Shown: positions 1 to 11,421, counted from the first letter of the stretch. The stretch is DNA of 64,000 nucleotides from Sabethes cyaneus (GCF_943734655.1 NC_071354.1:72793338-72857337), one strand, 5' to 3'. Numbers and translations are program-made. Notes: generated from the letters alone by a model not told the origin.

Positions 1-212
1 TTCAAGGCAATGTTGAATAGAAGAGCACATTAGAGAATGTATCCTCCTGTTTATCCGACCACACGAAAGCGACTCTCATCCACCATCCAGCAGTCGTTCG
101 AATCAACATAACTAGTTTCGTTGAAAATCCACATTCTGGCATTATCTGCCACAGCACATTTCGTTTGACTGCATCGTACGCGACCTTAAAGTCAGCAAAC
201 GGATGATGAATC
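1..212 (-). mobile_element. LINE fragment, reverse transcriptase palm (family B)
   Basis: The minus-strand reading contains a FADFKVAYDAV block followed by LWQIMPECGF. This matches the RT palm segment IDFKSAYDTIDRDRLWQIM seen in the longer copy at 29085-31780. It is cut by the window edge on the left and joins a different LINE near 215. It is a dead fragment, with no start, endonuclease or catalytic FADD in view. Confidence 0.75.
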
Positions 213-221
213 TGCATGTTG

Positions 222-2130
222 TATTTTCGAAACACGATCCCTCTTCGTCTCCGGGTCTGCCTCTTCTACACTTGCAACATATCTCATTCGCTCCTTTCCT
301 CAAGGTGTGTCCGATCCATTTCCACCTTCGTTGAAGAATTTCTGTTGCTATTGGCTGTCAATGGCATCGGCGATGGAGTTCCTCGTTGGATATACCCGTG
401 TGGCCACATCAAACTTAATCCACCTGCTCAGCTTATTTTCTCAATTGAAATTGGTGAGATTGTCAGTGTTCAGTGTCATAGACTTAGTTTTTGCTACATT
501 GCTCTCATTTGCTACATAGCTACATTAGCTCATATCGTTTCGGTGATGTGTGAGGAAGACAATGTCGACGGTTAGATCGAGGTCATTTAGCTGCACCATC
601 GTTTGGAGTTTCGAGAGCAATCCTCTATTTAGTCTACTGTCAATAACTCCAACTAATGACTCGTATGAATAAAACAGTTGGCTTTGCTTTTCCCATGTGA
701 ACTTCATGGAAAAAGTACAGTAAACTCTTTTATTCATACGGCCTCGTACTAAACCTCGAAGAGATGGACTAGCTTATTTGGAACCCTTCTACGCCTCAGT
801 GCACTCCAAATGTTTTTGTATTTAAGTCGGTCATAGATCGCTTTTGCTAGGTTACCGAATACCAACAGAAGAAAATCCTGGATTTCGCGGATATAATGTG
901 AAGCATTGTGATATGGTCTACACATCGGCCAGCGCGGAATCCGGTTTGCTGCCACCGACCTTCTTCTGGTTCCGGTTTAGCATTAACTTTTTAATATCCA
1001 AAGAACTTAAAAGGCAATACGGAATAATGGGATATTGTGATGCCACGCCAGTAACCGCATTCAGTTAGGTCTCCTTTTTGGGAACTTTGACCAATATGTT
1101 CTGCATCCAGTCCACTGAAAACGTCTCGGTATCCTATATAATGCTAAATAGCTGATGCATCAGCTGATTGTCAGCCCAACAATGGATCAGCTTTGAGTTC
1201 TGGGTTTTATCCGAAATCGACTCCCTCCGCCCGCTTCGCATTTTATCGTGGGTTTCGTCACTGGTCATCATAAAGGCGCTCTTCTTGCCCGTCTATTACT
1301 CACCGGGTTCCTCCAGATGCCAACTCCGAGGCTCGGGATTTAAGTTGTTCGACAAACGCCCCCATCTCGGAATTCTTCAATCGGCGGACATTGTAACGAC
1401 ACCCAACTTTCTCCTGTGATGTGGAAGTACATCTCAGCGACAGCAAGGTGATGGTCGGACGCGATATCGACGTTGTAATCATGTAATCAATTCAAGGGGA
1501 AAGCCAATGAGAGCATTGTGCTAGGCACCGTCTAAGGTACGATGTCTTACGCAGTTCATCTCGTTGATTACAATTACGATACATTCGTTATACACTGTGA
1601 TACCTAAGTGGCACGTTTTCGGCATCCTAGTTTTAAAATGCTAGAATCTGGCACCTCTGTAATTCAGCTGTCAAATCAGTTTGAGTGCAGACTGGAACAA
1701 ATAAGCACGTGTTTGACATGATCGGCACCTTGCCGACACATACTGTACAACATTGGCACGAATAAGGTGAATAGAGTGTTTAAAGCGACTTACCCTTGGA
1801 TCAATTTGTTTTTCCGTTTGGCCGTCGCGGAAGTGTTACGTGACCTTATGTCCTGGTCTACGGGGAAAGAGCGATCCACCAATGACCATGTTGTTATTAT
1901 TACAAACTCTGTAAGCAGCTCCTCGCTTTCGCTCATCTCTCCCACGCTATATGGGGCGGCCCATGTCGTGTTCAACGTGCGCGTTGTTTGAGCCAATCTT
2001 CGCGTTAAAGTTGTCCAAGTGTATTTGAATGTCCCCCTTCGGGATTTTCTAAACCACACTGTTCGGCTAGCTGTAGAAACTCTCTTTCTCCGTCAGATCG
2101 GCAGCACTAGATTGAGCAAGGTTTCTAAAT
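222..2130 (-). mobile_element. Degraded LINE, endonuclease + RT (family A)
   Basis: Colinear on the minus strand with the better copy at 59766-62480. The 5' end (near 2060-1790) carries endonuclease-like sequence, the middle (1482-1300) the CRYNVRRL block, and 955-750 the RT segment NIWSALRRRRVPNKLVHLFE. Frames are broken repeatedly. About 270 bp at roughly 1486-1757 has no counterpart in the other copy and looks like a later insertion. The style (EN, long linker, RT, late RWKWIGH-type block) resembles RTE-like LINEs; the clade is an inference. Confidence 0.75.
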
Positions 2131-2286
2131 CTGGCAACGATTATGCGCCTCTGGGCTCAGTAGAAATCCAACTTCTCTCTCTCAAGTAACATTTTCACTT
2201 CTTATGCCAGAGTAGAGCAATGCGTTACCAGACGATGTCTTTTGTTCTTCGGTATTCTGCCAAAGGACCTAGTTTAGCCCCAGGTT

Positions 2287-2440
2287 TTGACGTAGGACTA
2301 CGTCTTACGCCAAGGTTTGGGATGGGGTGTTATTCCAAAAAATCAAAAAATGCGAGCAACATGAAAAAATTAAGGATTTTGGACGCTAATAGCTCTGCCA
2401 ATTATGTATGAATTTTCATGGTTTATATACCGATTGACTC
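2287..2440 (+). repeat. Truncated copy of the GACGTAGGACTACGTC-ended repeat
   Basis: Begins with the near-palindrome GACGTAGGACTACGTC and continues through a 'gcgagc...gctaatagctc' segment also found at 13803-13930 and, inverted, at 31910-32034. The histone-bearing part is missing here. The copy is followed directly by the end of a DD37E mariner. Confidence 0.6.
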
Positions 2441-2496
2441 ATAATAGATCTAGCAATTCTATATTTTCTGTTATAACTTTCTTTTTCAATTACTAA

Positions 2497-4030
2497 AGGG
2501 TGCCTCACATCAGATTACATCACGGAAAAAACGCTGTAGAAAATTACCTAGTTGACCTTTCAGATAATAAAATATAACCCATTAGTAAGCTTTTGGCATA
2601 TTTATTTCATTCAACTTAAATACTATAACCGTATGCTCGCATCTTACGCTTAACTCCACTCATAAGGTTCTGTACAATACCTGCAGCTTCTTCTGTACGG
2701 AAACCCACTTTTTCTCCATGTCTTCTTCAGATTTGACCGCATTGGGATGCTTCCGTAGTGCCTGCTTCATAATAACCCAGTATTTTTCGACGGGCCTTAG
2801 TTCCGGTGCGTTAGGGAGGTTAATGTCCTTGGGTACGAAAGTAACCCCGTTGGTTTCGTACCATTCCAGGACATCCTTTGAATAGTGCATGAAACTAGAT
2901 CCGGCCAGAAGTTCCTCCGGGCCCTCGTGTTTTTTCAACAGTGTTATCAGACGCTTCTGTAGACACTCCTTGAGGTAGATCTGCCCGTTTACAGTCCCGG
3001 TATTCTTCCTTATTTCCACTGGAACATTGTGGAAGCTGCCGGAAGTCCACCTTAACGTAGGTCTCATCATCCATAATGAGACAATGAGGCTTCGTCAGCA
3101 TCTGGGTGTACAGCAGTGATGATCTCTTGAATATGGTCCTTGCGGCCCTCGGACTGGTTTGATGGATGGTGGACGAGAACTGTAGGTTGAATTTATTAAT
3201 GTCAGAAGCAGGGATGGAAAAAATCGCTTCTAGCGATCAAGATCATAGAAGCGATCAGATTCAGATTCATTGACATCACTACTTACAAGCGACAAACACT
3301 TTGTCGCGATCCGCACAGATTATGACAAACCTCATGTCAGATCATTTTCACTGCATGATTGCGTTGAGAAATATAACAGATACAGACGATTGGTTGTGTG
3401 CATCGCATGAATCGCAATACAAATAACATGTGTGACCTTTTTTCTCGTAGCTAGGTAAAATGTAACACTATGATCGACTACTGAGACTGTTTAGAGAACA
3501 AAATCTTGTGATCAACGCTAAAGATTCACTGTTAATCATGGTCTGCACGGATCGTGATCTGTGCGTGTGGCGATAACTCACAGATTTTATCAAAATCACT
3601 GATCTTCCATCCCTGGTCAGAAGTCATTTCGGGCCGCGGATCTATTGAGGAGATTTGATTTAGCCCGCATTATGCTTATACCCCGGGCACCACTGGTGTA
3701 CAGTTTCCGGGTCTGTGTCTTTCCCACCGTATTTTGCCGTTCGTCACGATTTGGAGCCTTCTGCGCTTTGTGCGTATGCAGCCCCTTGGCTTTCTGAACG
3801 AAGGACTTGGACAGATTCAACTTTTTGGCCACATTCCTGACCGAGGTATTCCGCTTAAATGCTTGTGATCCTGATCACTAATGGAACATCCATTTTGACC
3901 ACATTTCTCCTTCCATTGGATAGTCCGAATTTCGTAGTAACGTTTAATCACACGACTTACCGTTGACTACACGATTCCGAGTTGTTTTCCGATCTGCCGA
4001 TGATTGTGCTGAAAGTGCACAGTTATAAAA
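2497..4030 (-). mobile_element. DD37E mariner-like (ITmD37E type) transposase, broken
   Basis: Minus-strand pieces in order: helix-turn-helix region (about 4000-3850, with STVSRVIKRYYE-like sequence), NVAKKLNLSKSFVQKAKG (about 3840-3780), the first catalytic block MDDETYVKVDFRQLP (about 3080-3040), and SKDVLEWYETNG through PELRPVEKYW (about 2890-2780). WPDL, holding the second catalytic Asp, is present but one frame off. Counting from that Asp to the Glu of VEKYW in the family pattern gives 37 residues, hence DD37E. The low-coordinate end has a terminal-repeat-like sequence (catcacggaaaaaacgctg) that recurs at about 54997. It is interrupted by a MITE at 3209-3615 and is inactive. Confidence 0.85.
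3209..3615. mobile_element. hAT-type MITE inside the DD37E transposase
   Basis: 407 bp with ends CAGGGATGGAA and TTCCATCCCTG, flanked by a perfect 8-bp target duplication gtcagaag (3201-3208 and 3616-3623). An 8-bp duplication and CAGGG ends are typical of hAT elements. No coding sequence inside. It separates the transposase N-terminal region from its catalytic part. Confidence 0.9.
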
Positions 4031-4942
4031 AAGTGAGTAACAATTGGTTGCATGCAATTGTTTGTATACTTTCGATTTTATTGCTGTCAAGTGTGAAATA
4101 ATTGAAAAACAGAGTGTTTAAAAGAACTATTGACGTGCAAAAACCGTTAGATTATCACAGGTCTGCAAAAATAAAAAATTTTTCAGATGCATGAGATATT
4201 TTAGGTGAAGCATATGTTTTTTGGGGTGCTGAATCCAAAACTGATTTCCGTTTTTCTCCACCACGTACAGATTTTTTGCAAATTATGCTTCTTATATGGA
4301 AAAGTCATAAATTAGATGGAAAAATTATTATCACAGATTCGTATTAAAAAACCTAAATAAAATCTTTTTCTGTTATTTCAGTAAATTTCTGCTTAATAAA
4401 TACAGGAAAAATACTACTGGACTGAAATTTTTATCTTTACTTTTTTTTGTCCTTCAACACTGGGTTAATGTACGCTCACTTACGCAAATTCAACTGCTGT
4501 GCCTCACAGAAGCAAAATCTGTAAAAGATATGTAAGAAGCATTTGTAGATCTGAATATAATCTATAATTTTGTTGAATAGAGTAGTGCATTATTTTTTCC
4601 ATTTATAATAAAGACGGCCTTTAAGCCTTGTTTTATAAATAGAACGTTTGTTTGAGCTAAGGATAAAGTTGCAATACGATTACCACGTAAATACAAAAGT
4701 AATGGCGTACTCAATTCAGAAAGATTGTACACGGTAAAAAATCGTCACGTCCATTTTAAGTGTTCTTGCATTTAAATCAATTTGTTGTGCAGCACTACAA
4801 ATCGAAGTGATTTAGTATTGATTTTTGCGAGTTTTCAATTTTTTAAACAAGAAACTATCTATTGAAAACTATTCAATGGATATCACTATTGAATTGTAAT
4901 GCATATCTATAGAATTTGCAATTTTTTTTTCTTAATTTACAA

Positions 4943-5221
4943 ATGTCAAAAAATCGCGAAACGTGGAAGCAGCTTTCGGTAATCGGAAGCAAAATTAGAA
5001 ACTTAAATGGAGAAAATACGTTTTCGTTCCTAATTATTGCTCTTTTAGAGTGTAAGTATGGCAAAATTATACCTGTGATCGTAATTAATAAATTGCTATC
5101 TTTTTCAGGTTATGGAATTGATCACACGGGCTCCGAATTGATAGCAGCAATCAACCCGAGATCAACTTTATTTAGACATCCAAGTATTAAACACAGGAAT
5201 CCGGTTACTATCAGCGATTGA
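4943..5221 (+). CDS. Small two-exon hypothetical protein inside a TIR element
   Basis: Reading starts at ATG 4943 (an in-frame ATG also lies at 4916). Exon 1 is 4943-5051. The intron 5052-5108 is 57 bp, with a consensus GTAAGT donor and a TTTTTCAG acceptor. Exon 2 is 5109-5221, ending in TGA. The spliced product is 73 residues, basic at the start (MSKNRETWKQ) with a short hydrophobic stretch FSFLIIALLE at about residues 27-36. I do not recognise the family. The intron is a multiple of three and stop-free, so the unspliced reading is also open. A double poly(A) signal follows 55 bases after the stop. It could be a remnant of the element's own gene or a captured host exon pair. Function is unknown. 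Confidence 0.45.
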   Translation: MSKNRETWKQLSVIGSKIRNLNGENTFSFLIIALLECKYGKIIPVIVINKLLSFSGYGIDHTGSELIAAINPRSTLFRHPSIKHRNPVTISD

Positions 5222-5275
5222 AGTTTTATTTGTATTATGTTTTGAATGTAATTATGTAATTGTTCAATTATGAGT

Positions 5276-5285
5276 AATAAATAAA
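5276..5285 (+). terminator. Overlapping AATAAA poly(A) signals
   Basis: AATAAATAAA 55 bases after the stop of the small spliced ORF, still within the TIR element. Confidence 0.5.
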
Positions 5286-6164
5286 GCAGCTTTACGAAAA
5301 ATCAACATACAATCCTTTCTATCCATTTGACAGTTCAAAAGTTCAAAAGAATGCACATTCGAAATTAAAGTGATTTTCTGTTGATTTCATTATTTATGTT
5401 TTGTGTTGATTCATTTTCAATAAATTTTCATTTCGAATCGTAATGTTTGACAAGTAGTGTGAATTCAACGGTAAATCACTTCGCTTTAACGTGACAATTT
5501 TTTACCGTGTAGACTGCATTCAGTTCTACACATGTTTCATACATGACTTTTATCAAATTTGCTTCTATAAGGCAGTACAGTCGACTGAGCGCAAGTGGGT
5601 GTATTTGAGCGCACCAAATTTGCTTTAAAATGATATTCTCCATAGTTTCTCCATCGTATATGGTTTTCTTCCAAAACATGGCAAGGTTTACATTAATATA
5701 TACAATTCTGATGTAAAAATCAATTTTTAATGTAATTTACATCCGGGATATTTCTGCTGTTTTATGTCTAAAACCAACTTTCAAGATTATTCAACAAGTA
5801 TTGCATGAAAACGTGACGTGATGGACAATTTTTATCATTTTTTCTGAATTCAGTGGACAAAAATCTATAAGAATCAGTTGAAAAATCCTATGCAGTTTTT
5901 TTTTGATGCAGACCTGTGTTATTGATCATATTTTAACAGTATTAATTTTAAATCGTTGTTCGTTGTTATAGGGTATGTTGCTGCTTCGTCGTAATTGCCT
6001 ATTTACGTCCTATCCAACACAAATTATTAAAAATATCAGCGATTTTTATGACACAAAATGCAAAATTAGTTATTCTCTAATATTTTAGCTTTTTGCCTCT
6101 CATACGCGATCAATCAAAGTGAACTGAGATCTATTTAAATGCTTTTTTCATTAAAGAATTCCTA

Positions 6165-6412
6165 CACTCAAAATAGTCTGCACATAACTAGCAGTAAATT
6201 TCTATATGAAATCCCATATGATTATCATGTGCCGCGTATAAACACAATCCTCCCAGAAATACACATAAAAATTATACGCATATGAATAGTACGTGCAAAT
6301 TTTTCGCTTGCACATAAATGATAACTGTTTGGCACATAAAGTCATTTACTGGGCACATTGCAAAAATCTATATGTGGGACGCATAGAAACTATACGAAAA
6401 ATTTTCTCAGTG
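6165..6412. mobile_element. Short TA-flanked MITE
   Basis: About 248 bp between TA dinucleotides at 6163 and 6413, with ends CACTCAAAATA and TTTTCTCAGTG, a partial inverted match. AT-rich and non-coding. Confidence 0.5.
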
Positions 6413-6454
6413 TAGCAGCCAAATTTCCAACCTCGTGTGACGAAGAAGAAAATG

Positions 6455-6900
6455 TCGACTAATCGTTTCAATTTCCGTCATTCATAAAATGAAAATAACT
6501 CACGCAACGCATTGTTGCTATTCTGCAGCCGGGAAAACTTGCATAACCTACAGAAATTTTGCAGAATAACATTTGTCATGCTGTCCTACACAAATACATG
6601 CGCGATAGCTTCGTAAACATTATTGTGATTTTTAGCTCGGATGATGAAAAATTTTGATGGACGTTTTGTAAAACGGTACGACGAATTTAAGATATAAAGT
6701 CAGTTGCGTAATTTCAATCAAATGCTTTATTAATCGCTTTTTAGTGAATTCAAAGGGCACGAATCGGAAGGTAAGTGTGTTTGAGTTAAATCAGCAGCAG
6801 AGCTTTTGGAGTATTCATTAAATCCACCGAAGAAATGATGAAAATTAGAGTGGCTTTCCTTACTACGACGGGAATTAGAAATAAACCCTATTATTAAATT
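6455..6900 (+). repeat. Direct repeat, copy 1
   Basis: Shares an extended, diverged match in the same orientation with 8620-8990: 'cattcataaaatgaa', 'gtcctacacaaa', 'aattttgatggacg', 'ggtaagtg', 'gtggctttccttacta'. Both copies keep a GTAAGT-like donor (near 6771 and 8861), so each could be a copied non-coding 5' exon. No protein family is recognisable. Confidence 0.65.
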
Positions 6901-6904
6901 ATAT

Positions 6905-7535
6905 TTCACATCAACCTGTCACAATAAATGGTGCTATATATCAACTAGTTTTAAGCAAATTGACGAATGTGAACCAGTGGTAAATGATAACCCAGATTAT
7001 TATTTTTTCATTTAACCAAAAATTGTGCGACATGACAAATATTTTACGTTTTGAGCAAGATTCTTAAACTAGTTAACATTCGTCAACAGCATATCAGTTT
7101 CGCGTCAGTTACCTAGAGTTGACTAATGCTACGTCGCACAAAAATTTTCAAAATGCGATATCGTTCGCCAATCACCAGAAGTATCATTGTGACCTGATAT
7201 AAGTCTTAGTGGTGGAACGGACAAAACTGATATACAGAGCACGGGCTTTTAAGAATTTAATCATCTTTTGTTCTTGTCTAAATGTAGAGGAATGTTTCAG
7301 AACATTTATTATAATACAGTAAGTTAAAAATTTGAGTGATAAACATTCAAAAGGTCAAGCTTTGTCGTCTTGAACCTACATTCGTAGTCATACGTGAGCC
7401 TTTCGTTCGTGCCCTTAGGCACAGACTCTCATGCTTTTTAAGCTTCAGATGGTTAGTTTCTATTGCAAGTTAAATCAGCTTACCTTGCTGAGCAAAGGTC
7501 AGTATATTCCTTGTTCCGATTCGTGTCCGTGTTGT
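6905..7535. other. Unassigned spacer
   Basis: AT-rich sequence without a convincing coding frame, TIR pair or RNA gene. It lies between the two direct repeat copies. Confidence 0.5.
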
Positions 7536-7539
7536 AATG

Positions 7540-8150
7540 CTAAAGGCGGTTTTCATGTAATCCTAATAATTGCTGCCAACCGGGATAAGATTGTGTCAAA
7601 CTATAACGACCGATCACGCTTGTGGAATTTATATACATAACAGGAAGGCGAATTGAAGGCACCATATCGCAGCCGTTCGATATCTGCTCTGGCGTTACGC
7701 AGGGCAGCCACCTGGGCCCGTTGCTTTTGCTATTGTTCGTAAATGATTTATGCAATTTCCTTAGAGCACCGAAACTTATGTTCGCAGATGATCTCAAGTT
7801 CTACCGCGCGGTTACTTCAATTGTATTGTACTGCAGGAAAACATTGATAGACCTGCTTTTGAAATGGTGTGAATAAAATGGAATGGAAACCAACGTGAAA
7901 ATGTGTCACATCATAACGTCACCCGTCAGCACAGTAGAGTGCATATCGTCAAAGATATGCGTATCACATTGAACAGTAGGCTTAGTTTCTCACATATTCC
8001 ATCATGCGTGTCAAAAGAATTCGCAGTGTTAGGATTCATCAAACGCAACACTCAGTAATTCAGCAACTTGCATTGCTTAAAATATCTATACTGCTCCCTG
8101 GTACAAAGCATCCTCGAGTACGGAGTTCAAGTATGAGCCCTTTTCAAGCC
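7540..8150 (+). mobile_element. Jockey-clade LINE reverse transcriptase fragment
   Basis: Plus-strand reading 7622-7876 has SGVTQGSHLGPLL, then LMFADDLKFYR with the catalytic FADD near 7784. Further frames give LNSRLSFSHIP, LGFIKRN and VQSILEYGVQV, which follow in that order in Jockey RTs. Frameshifts and stops show it is dead; no endonuclease or 5' region is present. Confidence 0.85.
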
Positions 8151-8618
8151 ATCTACGTCAAAACGATTGTTTTCGACGAATTTTTTTTTTTTTTTTGAGG
8201 TAAATCTTGACGTTTCATGCATTTCTAAATTTTTTGGCATCAAAAAATTTTCGAAAACGCCGATTTTATTTAGAAGTTATTTAAAGTTATCCATCTTTTT
8301 TCACTAATTTTTTCATCGATCAAAACAATTATGTCGGCGCCGTTGATGCCAGTTTGGCTATCGGCAAATTAAGTGATATCATAAAAAATATAAGATATCA
8401 TTTAACTTTAGTTAGACAAACAATATTTCAATAGAAAAAACTCGGAAACAATAAGGTTATCATTTTGGCATCACTTATCGTGTGTGCACATGCATTTTTA
8501 GTGTGCGTGTCGTTCGATTCATAAAGGGTCCTGCCCTTCATAAAGGGTCTAGTCGATCACCTTAATAGTTCAATTTCTCGCCTTAATACTTTCAAAGCGG
8601 CCTCTGAAAACCGTTCTT
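8151..8618. other. Unassigned spacer
   Basis: Starts with a T16 run at about 8181-8196, possibly related to the tail of the Jockey fragment. Otherwise AT-rich with nothing recognisable. Confidence 0.4.
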
Positions 8619-8619
8619 A

Positions 8620-8990
8620 AAACAAATCGTTCAAATTCCCGTCATTCATAAAATGAAGGTAACTCATGCAACACCTTTTCGTTATTCTGAAGGGAGAAAA
8701 CCTTGCATGCCGTCCTACACAAACACATGCGTGCTCATTTCGTAAAATTTGTTGTGATTTTTCGTTCGGACAAAGGAAAATTTTGATGGACGGATTTAAA
8801 AACAGTACGACGACTTTAAAAAATAAAGTCAATGGTGTAATTTCAATAAAATGGTTAAAAGGTAAGTGGGCTTGCATCAAATCGGTATAGGTACTTTTGG
8901 ATTATTCGTTAAAATTCATCCAAGATATGATGAAAATTGAAGTGGCTTTCCTTACTATGACGGAAAACAGGACTAAACCCTATATTATGC
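8620..8990 (+). repeat. Direct repeat, copy 2
   Basis: Second copy of the 6455-6900 segment, same orientation, about 2.16 kb away, with small indels and many substitutions. The Jockey fragment lies between the copies. Confidence 0.65.
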
Positions 8991-9308
8991 TAATTTCGCC
9001 AAAATCATATGGATTTAATATAAAACAATCACTAATAATTGATTGAGATCAGGCGATATAGTGTTGTTCATGACACGCAAGTGCCATAGGACACTAATGC
9101 GACTAATTCAATCAACGAAAGCATTTTACTGAATCAGCCTCGTTCACTTGGTTTGTTTTGGCACGCAAATTCGCATTTTTGTTCTCTTCTTCTGACTAAG
9201 TGGTTTGATCCACTTTTTTCACTACCGGCAACGACACACACGCGTTGATGAATGAAGATATTTTTAAATAATTCAAACAGCTGAGGTAATGTTCTTACTG
9301 TGTTAGTA

Positions 9309-9314
9309 TTTATT
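9309..9314 (-). terminator. Poly(A) signal of SLC6 gene 1
   Basis: AATAAA on the minus strand, about 77 bases past the stop codon at 9393-9391. Confidence 0.65.
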
Positions 9315-9390
9315 ACGACTCTTTGCTCAGTTTCTTCATAACGAATTATTTTCATCACATTCATACGAAAGCAGCAGCTTTCGTACTCCA

Positions 9391-11421
9391 CTACTCTAGC
9401 AGTTTTCTACGAATGTACCTAAGTATGTTAAAGTTCGCCTCCGACGGATCGGCATCTTGCTTCGACATGAAAATGTTATATTTCGATCGAACGGCGGCGT
9501 CCTCTGGACCCCAGTCCTGCAGCGGGCTAAAAATATTCTTCAGTCTTTGGTGGGGGTTTTCGGTCGATGTGTCCTTGAACCAAGCATAAACAGCCCAGAC
9601 GGGAAGCTGCAGCACGGCAACGGTATACAGACACCATCCGAAAGCTGTTGGAAAAATCCAGTTTTTTAGTAATTTGTTGTAGGTTTGAAGGTGACTAGAC
9701 ATACCATTATAACCCAAAGGAATTTCTTTGGGAACGTAATTTACAATACTGAACAGTAATATGACCATGACAACTAGAGGTGTAACAACGCCCCAACAAA
9801 TTCGCCAGAATAAACCGGTCCTCTTTTCAAGCATAAAGTCAATATCCTTACACACTCTATCGACGCCATAAATCCAGGCAAATGTTATCAGCTCAAACAC
9901 GGCCAACGTTAGCGTAACGAACGTAGCTCCGTAATAGTCCATCACATCTAATATAAATAATCCTCCTGGCGTAAGGTAAACCAGTCCAAAGCAGAACCCA
10001 ACGAACGCCACCACCAGAACCACTTTCCAACGCTTCCAGTGTGGATTATGATCGTGAATGGCGGTAATCACCGACGTTACTATGCCGATCAGTGTCCCGA
10101 CTCCCAGCAGAAACAGCATAAAGAAGAATAAAATCGAAAACAGCTGCGGCATAAAATCGAACTTCGCTATGGCATCCGGGTACGTTTCAAAGGTTAGCCC
10201 CGGGCCGCTTTTGACCACTTTCCGAATATCGGGCTGTTCGGTAACGTGAGCCAAGTGCCCGATCACGGCGAAGACGATGCACCCGGCAATCATGGATGTG
10301 AAGGTGTCCAACCAAGTGATGATGACGGCATGTCTGAAAATAAAGCTTTAAGTTTAGCTCCTAGTGCTGGCAGCAGCGGTTGGATTCGAGATAATCACCG
10401 ATATATGTCATTGTGGAAGTTGTTGAAAGATGAATATACGATTAATCCACCAAAACAGATTGTTAGAGAGAAGAAACATTGCGTTACTGCTTCGTACCAC
10501 ACTTCAATGGTTAACAGTTTGGACCATTCGGGAGTGAAAAAGTACTTAATACCGTTCCATGCTCCCGGCAGAGTAACCGCACGGATCAGTAAAATGAAGA
10601 TTATGACGTACGGGAATATGGCTAGAAAGTAGGAGAACTTTCCTGAACTCTTGACACCTGCGAAAACAGAAGAGTAGTTTACAGGTTCATCAAGCCTGTG
10701 TTTGAATGGTTACCTCTGATCAAGACTGCAATAATACACACCCACGCAACAATAAGACATATTACCAACTTCCAGTCTGGTACTCCGATTCCATTGTCCA
10801 AAGATTCTGCTTTGTGTAATACTGTATTCCTAAGGGTACAAGTGCGCATGATAAAGAATACATTTAATCGATGATTAAAAAATCTTACCTAAAATACATC
10901 TCCGCCGAAGTCTGAACTGTCGTTCTATTTCCGATCGAAGCCACTCCGATAAAGTTCGAATCCACGCAATCCAACCAATCCGGATCGCATTTACTCCATG
11001 GCAAATCAGAGCTGAACGATGCGACAAGGTATCGAACGGTTATGGCCAATATTGCCGCGTAGTACGTGATCACAGTGAATATGGCCATCGTTTGACCGAC
11101 ACCGATTCCTCTCATTGCCGGCGCCAGATCGTACACTTTGACGCATCCCCGGTTCGAGAATTGACCCATCACCATCTCCAGATAGTAGATCGGCCGACCG
11201 ATGATAAGCAGCACTATCAGGTAGGGTATCACGAAGGCTCCTCCTCCGTTGTTAAAAGCTGTGTAGGGAAAGCGCCACACGTTGCCGAAGCCAACCGATA
11301 GTGCGACGCAGGATAGCAGGAATTCGATGTTTTTGCCCCATTTTTCTCGCGTCGATTCAGGAGGCTCATTACCAGTACTGATACTAAAGTGATTAGTCAC
11401 TCCATTGGATACAACGCCATT
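9391..11421 (-). CDS. SLC6 nutrient amino acid transporter (NAT), gene 1, exons 2-6
   Basis: Na+-coupled, plasma-membrane amino acid symporter of the SLC6/NAT group. Exons: 11421-10889, 10829-10714, 10657-10399, 10333-9705, 9644-9391, all with GT-AG introns of 56-65 bp. Joined in phase to exon 1 at 22944-22858 they give 625 residues, normal for the family. TM1 holds the signature GNVWRFPY (residues 75-82) and NGGGAF. TM3 starts IYYLEM. An NRT glycosylation site lies in the large extracellular loop. WYEAVTQCFFSL and YPDAIAKF are the TM6 and TM8 region blocks. The C-terminus is RYIRRKLLE. The last intron (9704-9645, 60 bp) is in frame and free of stops, so an unspliced reading looks coding. The exon 2 acceptor follows a pyrimidine-rich tract; reading upstream through it to an ATG at 11460 is an artefact. 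The exact substrate cannot be read from sequence. Confidence 0.95.

Larger units (their letters stand above)
4730..5509. mobile_element. TA-flanked TIR element carrying a small spliced ORF
   Basis: 780 bp. Left end CACGGTAAAAAATCGTCACG and the inverted right end agree in about 20 of 21 bases, and both sides are flanked by TA (4728-4729, 5510-5511). TA duplication points to the Tc1/mariner/pogo group. The interior holds the two-exon ORF at 4943-5221 and its poly(A) signal. Confidence 0.75.
4156..5918. mobile_element. Outer TIR element, about 1.8 kb
   Basis: Ends CACAGGTCTGCA and TGCAGACCTGTG are perfect inverted repeats of 12 bases followed by A/T runs, with a possible 4-bp TTAT duplication outside. 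Another TIR element (4730-5509) lies inside it. No transposase is recognisable; the remaining sequence is AT-rich. Confidence 0.55.

Noticed and set aside
9645..9704. The 20 residues MSSHLQTYNK... as part of the transporter
   Set aside because: They are encoded by a GT-AG intron at the same codon and phase as in the paralogue.
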